DNA of 7,874 bases, from positions 2,539,585-2,547,458 of the forward strand of contig CP059258.1 in assembly GCA_013693795.1 (NCBI GenBank), given 5' to 3'. Under the pieces are notes generated by a model. It made no database searches. It saw only the letters and a program-made list of their open reading frames with translations, and was not told the DNA's origin. The translations under genes and the position numbers were made by a program. This stretch comes from Anaerolineae bacterium (GTDB taxonomy: Bacteria > Chloroflexota > Anaerolineae > SSC4 > Amarolineaceae). This document shows positions 1 to 6,222 of the stretch, piece by piece (within the stretch, counting starts at the first letter, position 1; each line of letters starts with the position of its first letter).

Positions 1-48
1 GGCCAGGCTGATCAAACGTTTGCTGCCGATGTCTGCTGATTTGGCCAC
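1..48 (-). CDS. 5' end of an Rpn/PD-(D/E)XK-type nuclease-transposase family protein (partial)
   Basis: Only the first 16 codons are inside the window. They start with GTG at 48-46 and read VAKSADIGSKRLISLA up to the edge. The start is supported by a ribosome binding site (AGGAAG, minus strand, 58-53) six or so bases upstream and by a candidate promoter at 78-106. From memory, the motif 'ADIGSKRLISLAP' is the typical N-terminus of Rpn-family (recombination-promoting nuclease, putative transposase) proteins that are abundant in Cyanobacteria and Chloroflexota. Members carry a PD-(D/E)XK nuclease fold, which would lie outside the window. The identification rests on a short motif only; the existence of a coding start here is firmer than its family. 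Confidence 0.5.
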   Translation of the reverse strand, partial: MAKSADIGSKRLISLA

Positions 49-77
49 TGTTCTTCCTGCCGCGTCGGGTTGTCTGT

Positions 78-106
78 ATGTTACCACATTTCTGCCCGCG
101 GCGCAA
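78..106 (-). promoter_or_regulatory. Candidate sigma70-type promoter for the gene leaving the left edge
   Basis: On the minus strand a -35-like TTGCGC (106-101) is followed after 17 bases by a -10-like TAACAT (83-78). The predicted transcript would start near 71 and reach the GTG at 48 after about 20 bases, leaving room for the AGGAAG ribosome binding site. Both boxes are imperfect, so this is a positional inference. Confidence 0.35.
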
Positions 107-164
107 TGGGGCTGTGACCGCCGGGCGTATTCCAGGTTAGGGGATTACTGCTCAGCCGTCGTTT

Positions 165-215
165 AGAAACCGGGTTTTTCTCGTACGGGCAATGCGAGAC
201 AAAAACCCGGTTTCT
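165..215. repeat. Long imperfect palindrome, copy 1 of the AGAAACCGGGTTT element
   Basis: The left arm AGAAACCGGGTTTTTCTCG (165-183) pairs with the right arm 195-215, which is its reverse complement apart from a two-base bulge (AC). The loop is about 11 bases. The outer 13 bases (AGAAACCGGGTTT) are shared with the second palindrome at 2954-2987. It lies between the 3' end of the thioester adhesin (stop at 247) and the Rpn-like gene start. On the minus strand it could fold in the mRNA tail of the adhesin, but no T-run follows, so it is not a canonical intrinsic terminator. Such palindromes are likely dispersed in the genome. Confidence 0.8.
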
Positions 216-246
216 CATGCCATAGAGCCGTTACAGCTTCAGGCAA

Positions 247-2723
247 TTACCTGCGCCGACGTAGCGCCAGGGTCGCGCCGGCCGCGACCGCCAACATGCC
301 GGCCACCCACGGCAGCACAGGCAGCGCCGCGGCTGGGCCAGCCTGGGCGCCGCTCAGCGTCGCGGCGGTGGGCCCACGTAGTCCACGCTGATCGGCCCGT
401 GCAGCGCGGTCGCACCGGCCAGGTTCACGTCCTCCAGCCAGTAGTAGTAGGTCGCGCCAGGGGTCAGGTCGGCCTGGTCTGTCCAGGTGTAGGCGAAGCC
501 GCCCGGACTGCCGGGCGCCTGCGAGGGGATCAGCACATCGTTGAGCTGGCGGTCCCAACCGTCGGGCGACGACCCGCGGTAGAGGTTGAAGCCAAGGTTG
601 CCCAGCTCGCTGGTCGTCTCCCAGCTGACCAGGACCGTTTCGCCCTGCTGGACAGCGCTAAACTCGGCCAATGTCACCCCTAGCGGCCCGAAGTCCCAGC
701 GGTAGTCCTCGACCTCGCCGTTGAACGCCAGACCGCTCGGAGTGGCACAACTGGTCGCCGGGCCGGTCGACCTGAGACAGACGCCCTGCGGTGCATCGTA
801 CAGACGGAAGCGGGCGTAGTAGGCATTACTCGAATGGGGCGGCCCGATTGGGATGTCGAAAACCAGGCTCTGGGTCGTACCCACTGGCACGGGTGCGTCC
901 ATCAAAATCTGTTCGTCAGCCTCGAACGTCCCGTTCTGGTTCCAGTCGATCCAGGCGTTGACGTAGCCCGTGGTGACGCTGGATGCCCCAATCGCTGTGA
1001 CTTGCACGTCCACCGTGCCGCCACCAGGCCCCATGGCCCAGTTCGCCAGCGCAACCGGCGTGACGCCGTCGTCCAGGTCAAGTCCGCAGATGGGGCAGGG
1101 CTTGCCGTCGGTCTCGGCCGTGATGGCCGGCCCCAGTTGGATCGAATGGATGACGTGGCGGGGGCCATCGTTGGCCATCAGCGTTGGGTAATCCACCGGA
1201 TAGGGTGTGCCGGGTGTGCTCGTCTCGGGCAGGTCGCCCATGTCCAGCTGCACATTGCCAAACCAGACCTCGGCGAAGTCGTTGGCGCCCACCGTGATGT
1301 TGCGCTCCACCGGCGTCGTGGGCAGCCAGCCGCTCTGCGACGTCTCCCAGACCCGGTAGGCGCCGGGCGGCAGGTCGATGAAGCTGAAGGCCCCGCCGGC
1401 CGTCAGCCCGGATCCGATCCCGTTGATGGCCGGCCAGATGTTCATCGTCCAGCCGTCCAGCAGCGGCTCACCGACGTCGTGCTCGCCGTTCATGTTCAGG
1501 TCGTAGAATTTCCAGGCTTTGATCACGGCCAGCGCCACGTTGCCGAAGTTGATGGTCGCCTGGCCGCCGGCCGGCAGCGTCACCTGGGCGCTGGGGTTGG
1601 GCGTGGTGTTGAGCCAGCCGCTTTGCAGCGTCTCCTCAGCCCGATAGACGCCGGGGCTGAGGTTGCTGAAGATGGCGTTGCCCGCGGCGTCGGTGGTCTT
1701 GGTGGCCACCAACTGCCAACTGCTGCCCTCCAGCCGGTACAGCCTCATGGTCCACCCTTGCAGCGACTCCTCGCCGCCGTCCTGCACCCCGTTGGTGTTG
1801 TTGTCGCTGAATTTGTGGACGATGAGCTTGGTGCCGGTCTCCCAGGTTTTTGTGGCCGTGGCGATCACGTTGCCAGACTGCGGCGTGCCCAGCACGATCA
1901 CCTGTTGGTCGGGGCCGGGCAGTTTGACCATGCGCGTGCCGGCCGGCAGCACATAGGAGAATTTGGCCGTGACCGTGGCGGAACCGGTGACGTTCGAGGT
2001 CAGCGTGAAGCTGGCGCGGCCATCGGCGTCGGTGGTCACGCTGCTGCTGCTGAGCGCGCCGAAGGTGGTGGTGAGATTGACTACCTTGCCGACCAGCGGT
2101 GCGCCGTCCTGGGTGACGGTGACCGTCATGTTATGCACCTCGCCGCCCGGCAGGAAGTTGATCGCGCTGGCCGGTTCCAGCGTCATCACCGGCGCGGACA
2201 CGGGCAGCACACAGGGGTTCGGCACGGCCGCGATGATCTGCTGCGTGCGTGCGTAGACCGGATCGGCTGTTGACCGTCAACGCGCCGGAGAAATACCAGA
2301 CCGCGGCCTGCCGCGCAGCAGACTCAGCGTTGGTGGCCGGATTGTCCGGCCCAAAGCCATTGTTCAACAGCCAGGTGATGGGGCAGGCGGTTGGGCCGTC
2401 AGCCACGAAGCACTTGCCCTGGCTGATGCTGGTTCCCAGATCGGTGCAGAACGTGGGAATTTTGGTAGGATCGGCCGGCGGGATATGCACAAAGATCACA
2501 CCGGCCCAATGGGTGCCGCTGCTCGTGGAAATGTTCTGGCCTTTGCCCAGCCAACCGGACGTGTTGTCGACACAGCCGGTAGCTTCAGTCAACCGCGAGG
2601 CTGTCGAGGGGGAATCGGCGTTGGTCCCATCACCGACCACACCGATTGCGGCCTGTGCACCCCGACCATCAACAACACCAGCAGCACGAATACCAACACA
2701 GCAACGAATCCCCAGCGTTTCAC
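247..2723 (-). CDS. Thioester-domain surface adhesin with SdrD_B, GEVED and FN3-like modules (frame broken as written)
   Basis: Reconstructed product of about 825 residues, secreted and membrane-anchored. The start is GTG at 2723 with a strong GGAGGTG site six bases upstream. The signal peptide VKRWGFVAVLVFVLLVLL ends at a VAQA-type cleavage site. Order of modules: thioester domain (about 60-165), Ig-like Big_1-type module (180-256), two SdrD_B/Cna-B-like modules with Asp/Asn-rich calcium-type loops such as DNNTNGVQDGGE (about 300-394 and 401-490), GEVED domain (494-676, ending NGEVEDYRW), FN3-like module (680-781), then helix LPVLPWVAGMLAVAAGATLAL and an RRRR tail. There is no LPXTG motif. 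Three frame breaks are needed: one base lost near 2657, one extra near 2265, one lost near 370; the longest open piece is 354-2225. Protein continuity across each break is clear. Likely role is attachment to surfaces or other cells; the ligand is unknown. Confidence 0.85.
696..1244 (-). other. GEVED domain of the adhesin
   Basis: The segment begins DMGDLPETSTPGTPYPV, contains DLDDGVTP and the acidic loop AWIDWNQNGTFEADEQI, and closes with FNGEVEDYRW, the signature that gives the GEVED family (PF20009) its name. This domain is common in very large secreted proteins of Bacteroidota, Planctomycetota and Chloroflexota. Its exact function is not established. The Asp/Asn-rich loop suggests calcium binding. 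Four cysteines are visible (the CPIC pair and one each in GVCLR and TSCAT), which may form disulfides. Confidence 0.85.
2264..2590 (-). other. Cys-Gln thioester domain of the adhesin
   Basis: This part encodes the adhesive head. The putative thioester cysteine is in PTFCTDLGTSIS (Cys codon 2446-2448), the usual 'CxDLxT' setting, and the glutamine is in AARQAAVWYF (Gln codon 2308-2310), matching the [TR]QxAxW motif. The two are 46 residues apart, which fits short thioester domains (PF08341). In Gram-positive thioester adhesins these residues form an internal thioester that reacts with amines on a target and gives a covalent bond. After the Trp the family helix continues as DPVYARTQQIIAAVP, but only if one extra base around 2265 is skipped. 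Family match is by motif; bond formation is inferred. Confidence 0.75.
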
Positions 2724-2725
2724 AG

Positions 2726-2734
2726 TTCACCTCC
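2726..2734 (-). promoter_or_regulatory. Ribosome binding site that fixes the GTG start of the adhesin
   Basis: GGAGGTG on the minus strand (2734-2728) lies at ideal distance from the GTG at 2723. It decides between this GTG, which gives a perfect signal peptide, and an in-frame ATG further upstream in the neighbouring frame, which gives no signal peptide. Confidence 0.8.
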
Positions 2735-2895
2735 ATAACTTGAAACCTCTGGGCGCCACAAAGACACTGGTTTCGCAACGCGAAGGGCAGATACCGGTGG
2801 GGCTGTGATGCAGGTGAGTCAGTGATGGCGATACCCGCTCACTCGACGGGTAGGCAGGGTCCCGTGGGGCGATCGAATAGCATGGGGGCACAGTT
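2735..2895 (-). promoter_or_regulatory. Leader of the adhesin mRNA with two hairpins
   Basis: Between the predicted transcription start (about 2896) and the ribosome binding site there are about 160 untranslated bases. Two clean stem-loops are visible: TACCCG/CGGGTA with a nine-base loop (2832-2852), and TTCGC/GCGAA with a three-base loop (2772-2784). I compared it by eye with the cyclic-di-GMP-I aptamer and did not find its conserved AAACC or GGACGCAAAG blocks. It may be a structured regulatory leader of unknown class or simply a long UTR. Confidence 0.35.
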
Positions 2896-2902
2896 TAGTC
2901 TA

Positions 2903-2931
2903 AAGATAACATAAAACCACACAAAAGTCAA
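2903..2931 (-). promoter_or_regulatory. Sigma70-type promoter of the thioester adhesin
   Basis: On the minus strand TTGACT (2931-2926) and TATCTT (2908-2903) are separated by exactly 17 bases, in the only AT-rich stretch of the window. The -35 box matches five of six consensus positions. This gives the adhesin its own promoter, independent of the gene upstream. Confidence 0.65.
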
Positions 2932-2953
2932 GCCTTTTGTGAAAAATACAACA

Positions 2954-2987
2954 AGAAACCGGGTTTCTCACGAGAAACCCGGTTTCT
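2954..2987. repeat. Near-perfect palindrome, copy 2 of the AGAAACCGGGTTT element; possible terminator
   Basis: AGAAACCGGGTTTCTC (2954-2969) and GAGAAACCCGGTTTCT (2972-2987) are exact reverse complements around a two-base centre. Each arm is itself nearly palindromic. Read on the minus strand it lies 30 bases after the stop of the beta-helix/P-domain gene (3017) and is followed by a T-rich run (TTGTTGTATTTTT, 2953-2941), so the repeat may serve as an intrinsic terminator separating that gene from the adhesin promoter just beyond. Confidence 0.75.
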
Positions 2988-3134
2988 GTACAACCAGCGT
3001 CAGGGGTTACTTCAGGTTACTCTGACCGGGTCAGCCGTGAACGGAGGCCCAAGACGGCACTCACCACAACCAGAACGAGCAGGGCAACCAGCCAACCCAG
3101 CGCGGGTTGGTGGTCGAGCTGCCATGCAGGCTGC

Positions 3135-3776
3135 TCAACTCGACACCGGTGGGGAGCCAGGAGTGGCCGTCGGCGTCGCCGTGGGCGGCACTGGCGTGCC
3201 GGTGGGCGTCGCCGTGGGCGCCACTGGCGTGTCGGTGGGCGTCGCCGTGGGCGGCACTGGCGTGTCGGTGGGCGTCGCCGTGGGCGGCACTGGCGTGTCG
3301 GTGGGTGTGGCCGTGGGCGGCACTGGCGTGTCGGTGGGTGTCGCCGTGGGCGGCACTGGCGTGTCGGTGGGCGTCGCCGTGGGCGGCACTGGCGTGTCGG
3401 TGGGCGTCGCCGTGGGCGGCTCTGGTGTATTGGTTGGCGTGGCCGTCGGCGCGGTGTCGCAGGTCAGGTTGAGTGTGATCGAAGTGACGGAACCGGTGTC
3501 GCCGCCGGCGTTGTCTGCCACGCAGAACTGCCAGGTACCGTTGCTGCCCAGGCCGACGAAGCCAGCGAAGTTGGCCAGCGAACCGGAGTAACCGTCCGGA
3601 CTGGGGCTGTACGTGCAGCGGCCATCGTCCTGACACACGACTTGGCTTGTGTTCAGGGTGTTGCCCATGGTTTCGGCCGGATCACTGCTGGCGTCGGTGA
3701 AGAGCAACGGGAAGTTAGCCGACATGTTGGACGAGTCGCCAAAACCGGTGCCGGAATAACCGGGGCGGTTCAGCAT
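3135..3776 (-). CDS. Beta-helix protein, segment 4: second half of the P domain and second Thr/Pro linker
   Basis: About 213 codons. It starts inside the P domain at MLNRPGYSGTGFGDSSN and contains SPDGYSGSLANFAGFVGLG, NGTWQFCVADNAGGDTGSV and TLNLTCD, the order of conserved blocks of the P/Homo-B domain (PF01483). The segment ends in the PTATPTDTPVP repeats and a short out-of-frame tail. Skipping one base near 3140 gives EQPAWQLDHQP and then the membrane helix and LRSRLTRSE tail (stop 3017). A closing anchor of this kind mirrors that of the neighbouring adhesin. Confidence 0.7.
   Translation of the reverse strand: MLNRPGYSGTGFGDSSNMSANFPLLFTDASSDPAETMGNTLNTSQVVCQDDGRCTYSPSPDGYSGSLANFAGFVGLGSNGTWQFCVADNAGGDTGSVTSITLNLTCDTAPTATPTNTPEPPTATPTDTPVPPTATPTDTPVPPTATPTDTPVPPTATPTDTPVPPTATPTDTPVPPTATPTDTPVAPTATPTGTPVPPTATPTATPGSPPVSS
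3163..3452. repeat. Tandem 33-bp array encoding the PTATPTDTPVP linker
   Basis: About nine units with a 33-base period. On the minus strand each encodes PTATPTDTPVP, with edge variants ending EP, VA or GS and one PTATPTGTPVP. Units differ mostly by third-base changes (GGC/GGT, GTC/GTG). The encoded stretch is an extended Thr/Pro stalk between the P domain and the membrane helix. Copy number in such arrays is often variable and easily misassembled. Confidence 0.85.
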
Positions 3777-3964
3777 CGCCAGGAAGGGCGATCCACCGGG
3801 GCGTACAACCGGAAGTCCAGGTCGCCGATCCAGGTATGGTTGATGGCCGTTTGCACGGTCACGTTGGAGACGACGCCAACGTCGTTCACCACGATGGGGA
3901 AGCAGATGCCGGCCGGGTTGCCATCCGGAATGGCGACATTCGGATCGATCGTGACCGGGCCGCA
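3456..3964 (-). other. P (proprotein convertase / Homo B) domain between two Thr/Pro linkers
   Basis: A jelly-roll-type module of about 170 residues. Diagnostic blocks are IPDGNPAG, the INHTWIGDLDFRLYAPGG turn (after correcting the C run at 3798-3801), the FGDSSNMSANFPL region, YSGSLANFAGFVG and GTWQFCVADNAGGDTG. It is bounded by cysteines (CGPVTI at the start, NLTCD at the end). P domains usually accompany subtilisin-like proteases or occur alone in adhesive secreted proteins. No catalytic protease domain is present here, so a binding or folding role is more likely. Confidence 0.75.
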
Positions 3965-4516
3965 GACACCGGCCACCGGCGTATTGGTCGGTGTGGCCGT
4001 GGGCGGCTCTGGCGTGTTGGTTGGTGTGTCGGTCGGTGTGGCCGTGGGCGGCACCGGCGTGTTGGTTGGTGTGTCGGTCGGTGTGGCCGTAGGCGGCGCC
4101 GGCGTGTTGGTTGGTGTGTCGGTCGGTGTGGCCGTGGGCGGCGCCGGCGTGTTGGTTGGTGTGTCGGTGGGTGTGGCCGTAGGCGGCGCCGGCGTGTTGG
4201 TTGGTGTGTCGGTGGGTGTGGCCGTGGGCGGCGCCGGCGTATCGGTCGGCGTCGGCGTCGGTGTTGGCGGTGGGGGCTCGTCGGCGCCGATGTCGGGCGT
4301 GGTGGCGCTGCGGGTATCGCCGTCGATGTCGATGGTGATGCCCGCAATGGGCGTGCCAGCGTCCACGGCCGGCGACGACGGGCCGCTCAGGTGCAGGTCG
4401 GTCGTCGAAACGAAGAGCGGGTCGGCCGAGATCGAGTTGGCATCCTGGCCGGTGGCGGTCTGCCAGGCAGCCAGGGTGGCCTGGGCAGCGCCCAGATAGC
4501 CGAGGTTGGTTCCCAC
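3770..4516 (-). CDS. Beta-helix protein, segment 3: helix end, first Thr/Pro linker and first half of the P domain
   Basis: About 248 codons from the nominal ATG; the real frame extends back to about 4571. The helix finishes with ISADPLFVSTTDLHLSGPSS, PAVDAGTP and IDGDTRSATTPDIGADE, the usual closing stretch of such beta-helix proteins before a linker. Then comes the PTATPTDTPTNTPAP linker (about 3981-4270), and from Cys at 3964 the P domain: IPDGNPAG, NVTVQTAINHTWIGDLDFRL. The last residues VDRPSWRC are out of frame; adding one C in the run at 3798-3801 gives APGGSPFLAMLNRPG and joins segment 4. Confidence 0.7.
   Translation of the reverse strand: MGTNLGYLGAAQATLAAWQTATGQDANSISADPLFVSTTDLHLSGPSSPAVDAGTPIAGITIDIDGDTRSATTPDIGADEPPPPTPTPTPTDTPAPPTATPTDTPTNTPAPPTATPTDTPTNTPAPPTATPTDTPTNTPAPPTATPTDTPTNTPVPPTATPTDTPTNTPEPPTATPTNTPVAGVCGPVTIDPNVAIPDGNPAGICFPIVVNDVGVVSNVTVQTAINHTWIGDLDFRLYAPVDRPSWRC
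3981..4270. repeat. Tandem 45-bp array encoding the PTATPTDTPTNTPAP linker
   Basis: About five full 45-base units plus partial ones at both ends. On the minus strand they encode PTATPTDTPTNTPAP with last-residue variants VP and EP. It links the beta-helix to the P domain. It shares the PTATPT core with the 33-bp array but has an extra TPTN step, so the two arrays have expanded separately. Confidence 0.85.
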
Positions 4517-4538
4517 GCCGGCCGGATAGTAGTAGTCG

Positions 4539-4985
4539 TTATAGTCGATGGCCGAGAAGACGGTGGCCGGGGCCGCTGTAGATCACGTAGCGGGTGCCGG
4601 TGGTCTGCGTGTTGGCAAAGATGTTGTTGCGCAGGTCCAGCGAGCCGGCCGCAACGCCGCTGGCGATGTTGATCGCCGCCGGGATGCCGCCGTTGGGCTG
4701 GTTGGTGGCCATCAGCACCGAGTTGAAGTAGATCTTGTAGCCGCCGCCGGCGTTGACCATGATGCCATAGCCGTTGTCCGACTGCGTCGCCCCGCTGTTG
4801 TAGCCGTAGGAGGCCACGTCGAAGACGAAGTTGTTGGCCACGGTCAGGTTCGACGCGGTCGAGGTGGCGGCCAGGAAGAGGCCGTTGCTGCCCCAACCGG
4901 TCGTGCTGGTGTGTTTGATGTCGCTGATCTGGTTGCGCTCGATCGCGCCGCCCGAAATCGTCCCGCTCACCTGGATGCCGCTCAT
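4539..4985 (-). CDS. Beta-helix protein, segment 2: middle beta-helix coils
   Basis: About 148 codons. It opens MSGIQVSGTISGGAIERNQI and continues with coils NLTVANNFVFDV, YKIYFNSVLMA, GSLDLRNNIFANT and TRYVIYSG. These are the same helix rhythm as segment 1. The last 11 residues (after SGP) are out of frame. Dropping one C from the CCCC run at 4569-4572 restores ATVFSAIDYNDYYYPAG and joins segment 3. The nominal ATG overlaps the previous stop (ATGA), but there is no ribosome binding site of note and the fold continues across, so this is not a separate gene. Confidence 0.65.
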   Translation of the reverse strand: MSGIQVSGTISGGAIERNQISDIKHTSTTGWGSNGLFLAATSTASNLTVANNFVFDVASYGYNSGATQSDNGYGIMVNAGGGYKIYFNSVLMATNQPNGGIPAAINIASGVAAGSLDLRNNIFANTQTTGTRYVIYSGPGHRLLGHRL

Positions 4986-6097
4986 GGTTGGCTCGAGGTG
5001 GGCGACGAGACCACGCCGTGGATCGTGTTCTGGCTGACGGTGAGGTTCTGGGCGTTGCCGATGAACAGGCCGCGGAAGCCGAGCTTGTCGGCTGTCGCCG
5101 TCGAGCCGAAGGTGTTCCCGGTAACCAACCAGTTCTGATCCAGACCGGTCGCCGCGCCATACAGGTAGGCCGCGTTCTGCACCTTGGTCACGACGTTGTG
5201 CTGGATGGTGTTGTTGGAGTTGGGCGCTTCCGCGACGGCGCCGAAGCCGCTGCCGCTGGCCAGGATGCCGGCCACCGTGGTGGTGCCCGAGTTGCCGTTG
5301 ATGAGGCAGTTGCGGACGGTGTTGTCCGTGGCGCCATTGCCCGCGGCGGTGCTGCGGAGCCAGATCACCACGCCGGCGGTGGCCAGGTTGGTGATCGTCA
5401 GACTCTGATCGGTGCCCTCCGCCAGTGCAGTCAGCGAGCCATCGATGGTCACGCGGTCGGCGCCGTTGAGGTTGATCAGACCGGTGCTGGCGGCCGAGGT
5501 GCCGGAGATGATGCGCGCGCCGCTGGGCTTGATCAGAACCGTGAAGTTGCTGCCAGCCGGCTGTTCGGCCAGTTGGTTCAAGGCGACGGCGCCGGTTTCC
5601 GCCGTCAGGTCAGCCGTGATCTCGATCACCACGTTGCCCGACAGGACGTTGTTGTTCAGCGCCTCGAAAATGCCGCCCGCGTTGGTCAGCGAGGGGTAGG
5701 AGCCGGGCACGGTGTAGGCGCCGGACATCAGGCTGGCGATCCGGTAGCTGTTGATCGTGCCGCCGATGGGGAAGGCTGCGGCGGTGAGGGCCACGCTCGC
5801 GGGCGCCGCGGCGAAGGCGCCGCTGTTGATCCCGACGGCAGGCGTCACGGCCAGGTCCTGCGCGACCACGAAGTACTGGACGATGTCACCCGCGCTGACC
5901 CCTGTGCCGCCGTTGAGCAGCGAGTAGTCGATGGTGAAATCGAAGGGTGAGGTCGCGCCGTTGGCTTCGGCGTACTTCCAGCCGTCGGTGCCGCTGGTGT
6001 TGTCGTTCCAGAGGTTGCCGTCGGTCGAGCGCTTGTAGTAGACGCGGGCGGGTGCCCGGGGTTTGGAATGAGGGCCGCGAGGCGTAGAGAGTTGCAC
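4982..6097 (-). CDS. Beta-helix protein, segment 1: N-terminal module and first beta-helix coils
   Basis: This open segment of about 370 codons starts in mid-module at ARVYYKRSTDGNLWNDN. The sequence from there to about residue 115, with SPFDFTIDYSLL, VQYFVVAQDLAVTP and FPIGGTINSYRI, is a beta-rich module I have seen linked to beta-helices in Bacteroidota and Chloroflexota secreted proteins. From about residue 135 the chain becomes repetitive with the Asn/Val/Ile rhythm of a parallel beta-helix: VTIDGS, DNTVRNCLINGN, NNTIQHNVVTKV, NLTVSQNTIHGV. The segment stops at TGA by a frame break; the next segment carries on without a gap in the helix. The ATG or GTG used for the nominal start is not believable as a biological start. 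Confidence 0.7.
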   Translation of the reverse strand: MQLSTPRGPHSKPRAPARVYYKRSTDGNLWNDNTSGTDGWKYAEANGATSPFDFTIDYSLLNGGTGVSAGDIVQYFVVAQDLAVTPAVGINSGAFAAAPASVALTAAAFPIGGTINSYRIASLMSGAYTVPGSYPSLTNAGGIFEALNNNVLSGNVVIEITADLTAETGAVALNQLAEQPAGSNFTVLIKPSGARIISGTSAASTGLINLNGADRVTIDGSLTALAEGTDQSLTITNLATAGVVIWLRSTAAGNGATDNTVRNCLINGNSGTTTVAGILASGSGFGAVAEAPNSNNTIQHNVVTKVQNAAYLYGAATGLDQNWLVTGNTFGSTATADKLGFRGLFIGNAQNLTVSQNTIHGVVSSPTSSQP

Positions 6098-6137
6098 GCT
6101 CGGCGGGCGTTCGTGACGTGACCGTCACCCGGCCGTG

Positions 6138-6166
6138 AGTATAACACTTGCCCGCGCCGCTGTCAG
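6138..6166 (-). promoter_or_regulatory. Candidate sigma70-type promoter upstream of the beta-helix gene remnant
   Basis: On the minus strand CTGACA (6166-6161) and TATACT (6143-6138) are spaced by 17 bases; each box matches five of six consensus positions. Transcription would start near 6131, about 80 bases before the first recognisable protein sequence. As no signal peptide is encoded in between, the promoter may now drive a truncated gene or may be the relic of a gene whose front part was deleted. Confidence 0.5.
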
Positions 6167-6193
6167 AAGGCGCAGGTTACGCTCTGCACCCCT

Positions 6194-6222
6194 TTGCGGT
6201 GCGCTGGTTTGTAGGGTAAAAT
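6194..6222 (+). promoter_or_regulatory. Candidate promoter for the membrane protein and carbonic anhydrase pair
   Basis: TTGCGG (6194-6199) and TAAAAT (6217-6222) are 17 bases apart. The transcript would carry a leader of about 200 bases before the ATG at 6430. Within 6230-6415 I see only a short GGCA/TGCC-type hairpin near 6234-6247 and no coding potential or recognisable RNA. The promoter is back to back with the one at 6138-6166. Confidence 0.4.

Larger units (their letters stand above)
3017..6097 (-). pseudogene. Large beta-helix plus P-domain surface protein, N-terminus missing and frame broken as written
   Basis: A single protein of about 1,025 residues can be followed through five reading-frame segments. 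Order: a beta-rich N-terminal module, a right-handed parallel beta-helix, a 45-bp-period Thr/Pro linker, a P domain, a 33-bp-period Thr/Pro linker, a helix ALGWLVALLVLVVVSAVLG and the basic tail LRSRLTRSE with stop TAA at 3019-3017. Breaks: one base lost near 4990-5005, one extra C in the run at 4569-4572, one lost in the run at 3798-3801, one extra near 3140, and a probable further one near 6050. No signal peptide or convincing start is found at the 5' end, where the protein begins in the middle of a module, so a true 5' deletion is likely in addition to the frame breaks. 'Pseudogene' describes the sequence as given; the small indels may be sequencing errors. The role is presumably cell-surface attachment or polysaccharide binding. 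Confidence 0.7.

Noticed and set aside
165..215. Intrinsic terminator of the thioester adhesin
   Set aside because: The hairpin is strong, but on the minus strand it is followed by AAACGACGG and not by a T-run; listed as a repeat instead.
834..2273. Long open frame of 479 codons on the plus strand opposite the adhesin
   Set aside because: Composition is Arg/Gly/Val/His-rich with no recognisable motif; it is the antisense shadow of a high-GC gene whose sense strand encodes clear SdrD_B, GEVED and FN3-like modules.
2131..2778. In-frame ATG upstream of the thioester domain (reading MEVNCETLGIRCC) as the gene start
   Set aside because: That frame has no signal peptide, while GTG at 2723 in the adjacent frame has a better-placed GGAGGTG site and a perfect signal peptide; a one-base loss near 2657 joins them.
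2735..2895. Cyclic-di-GMP-I (GEMM) riboswitch in the adhesin leader
   Set aside because: The conserved AAACC and GGACGCAAAG blocks are absent on reading the minus strand.
3163..4270. CRISPR array or other DNA-level repeat system
   Set aside because: Units are contiguous with no spacers, periods are multiples of three, and differences are mainly third-base changes, so they are coding repeats.
3642..4672. Plus-strand frames with VGVAVGGTGVLVGVS or RRRRVGWCVGRCGR repeats
   Set aside because: They are antisense translations of the Thr/Pro linker arrays. The sense strand gives the well-known PTATPTDTP linker between recognisable domains.
4982..4985. ATGA stop/start overlap suggesting translational coupling of two genes
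   Set aside because: The beta-helix coils continue without a gap across the junction, and a one-base indel explains it; the same kind of break recurs at other junctions.
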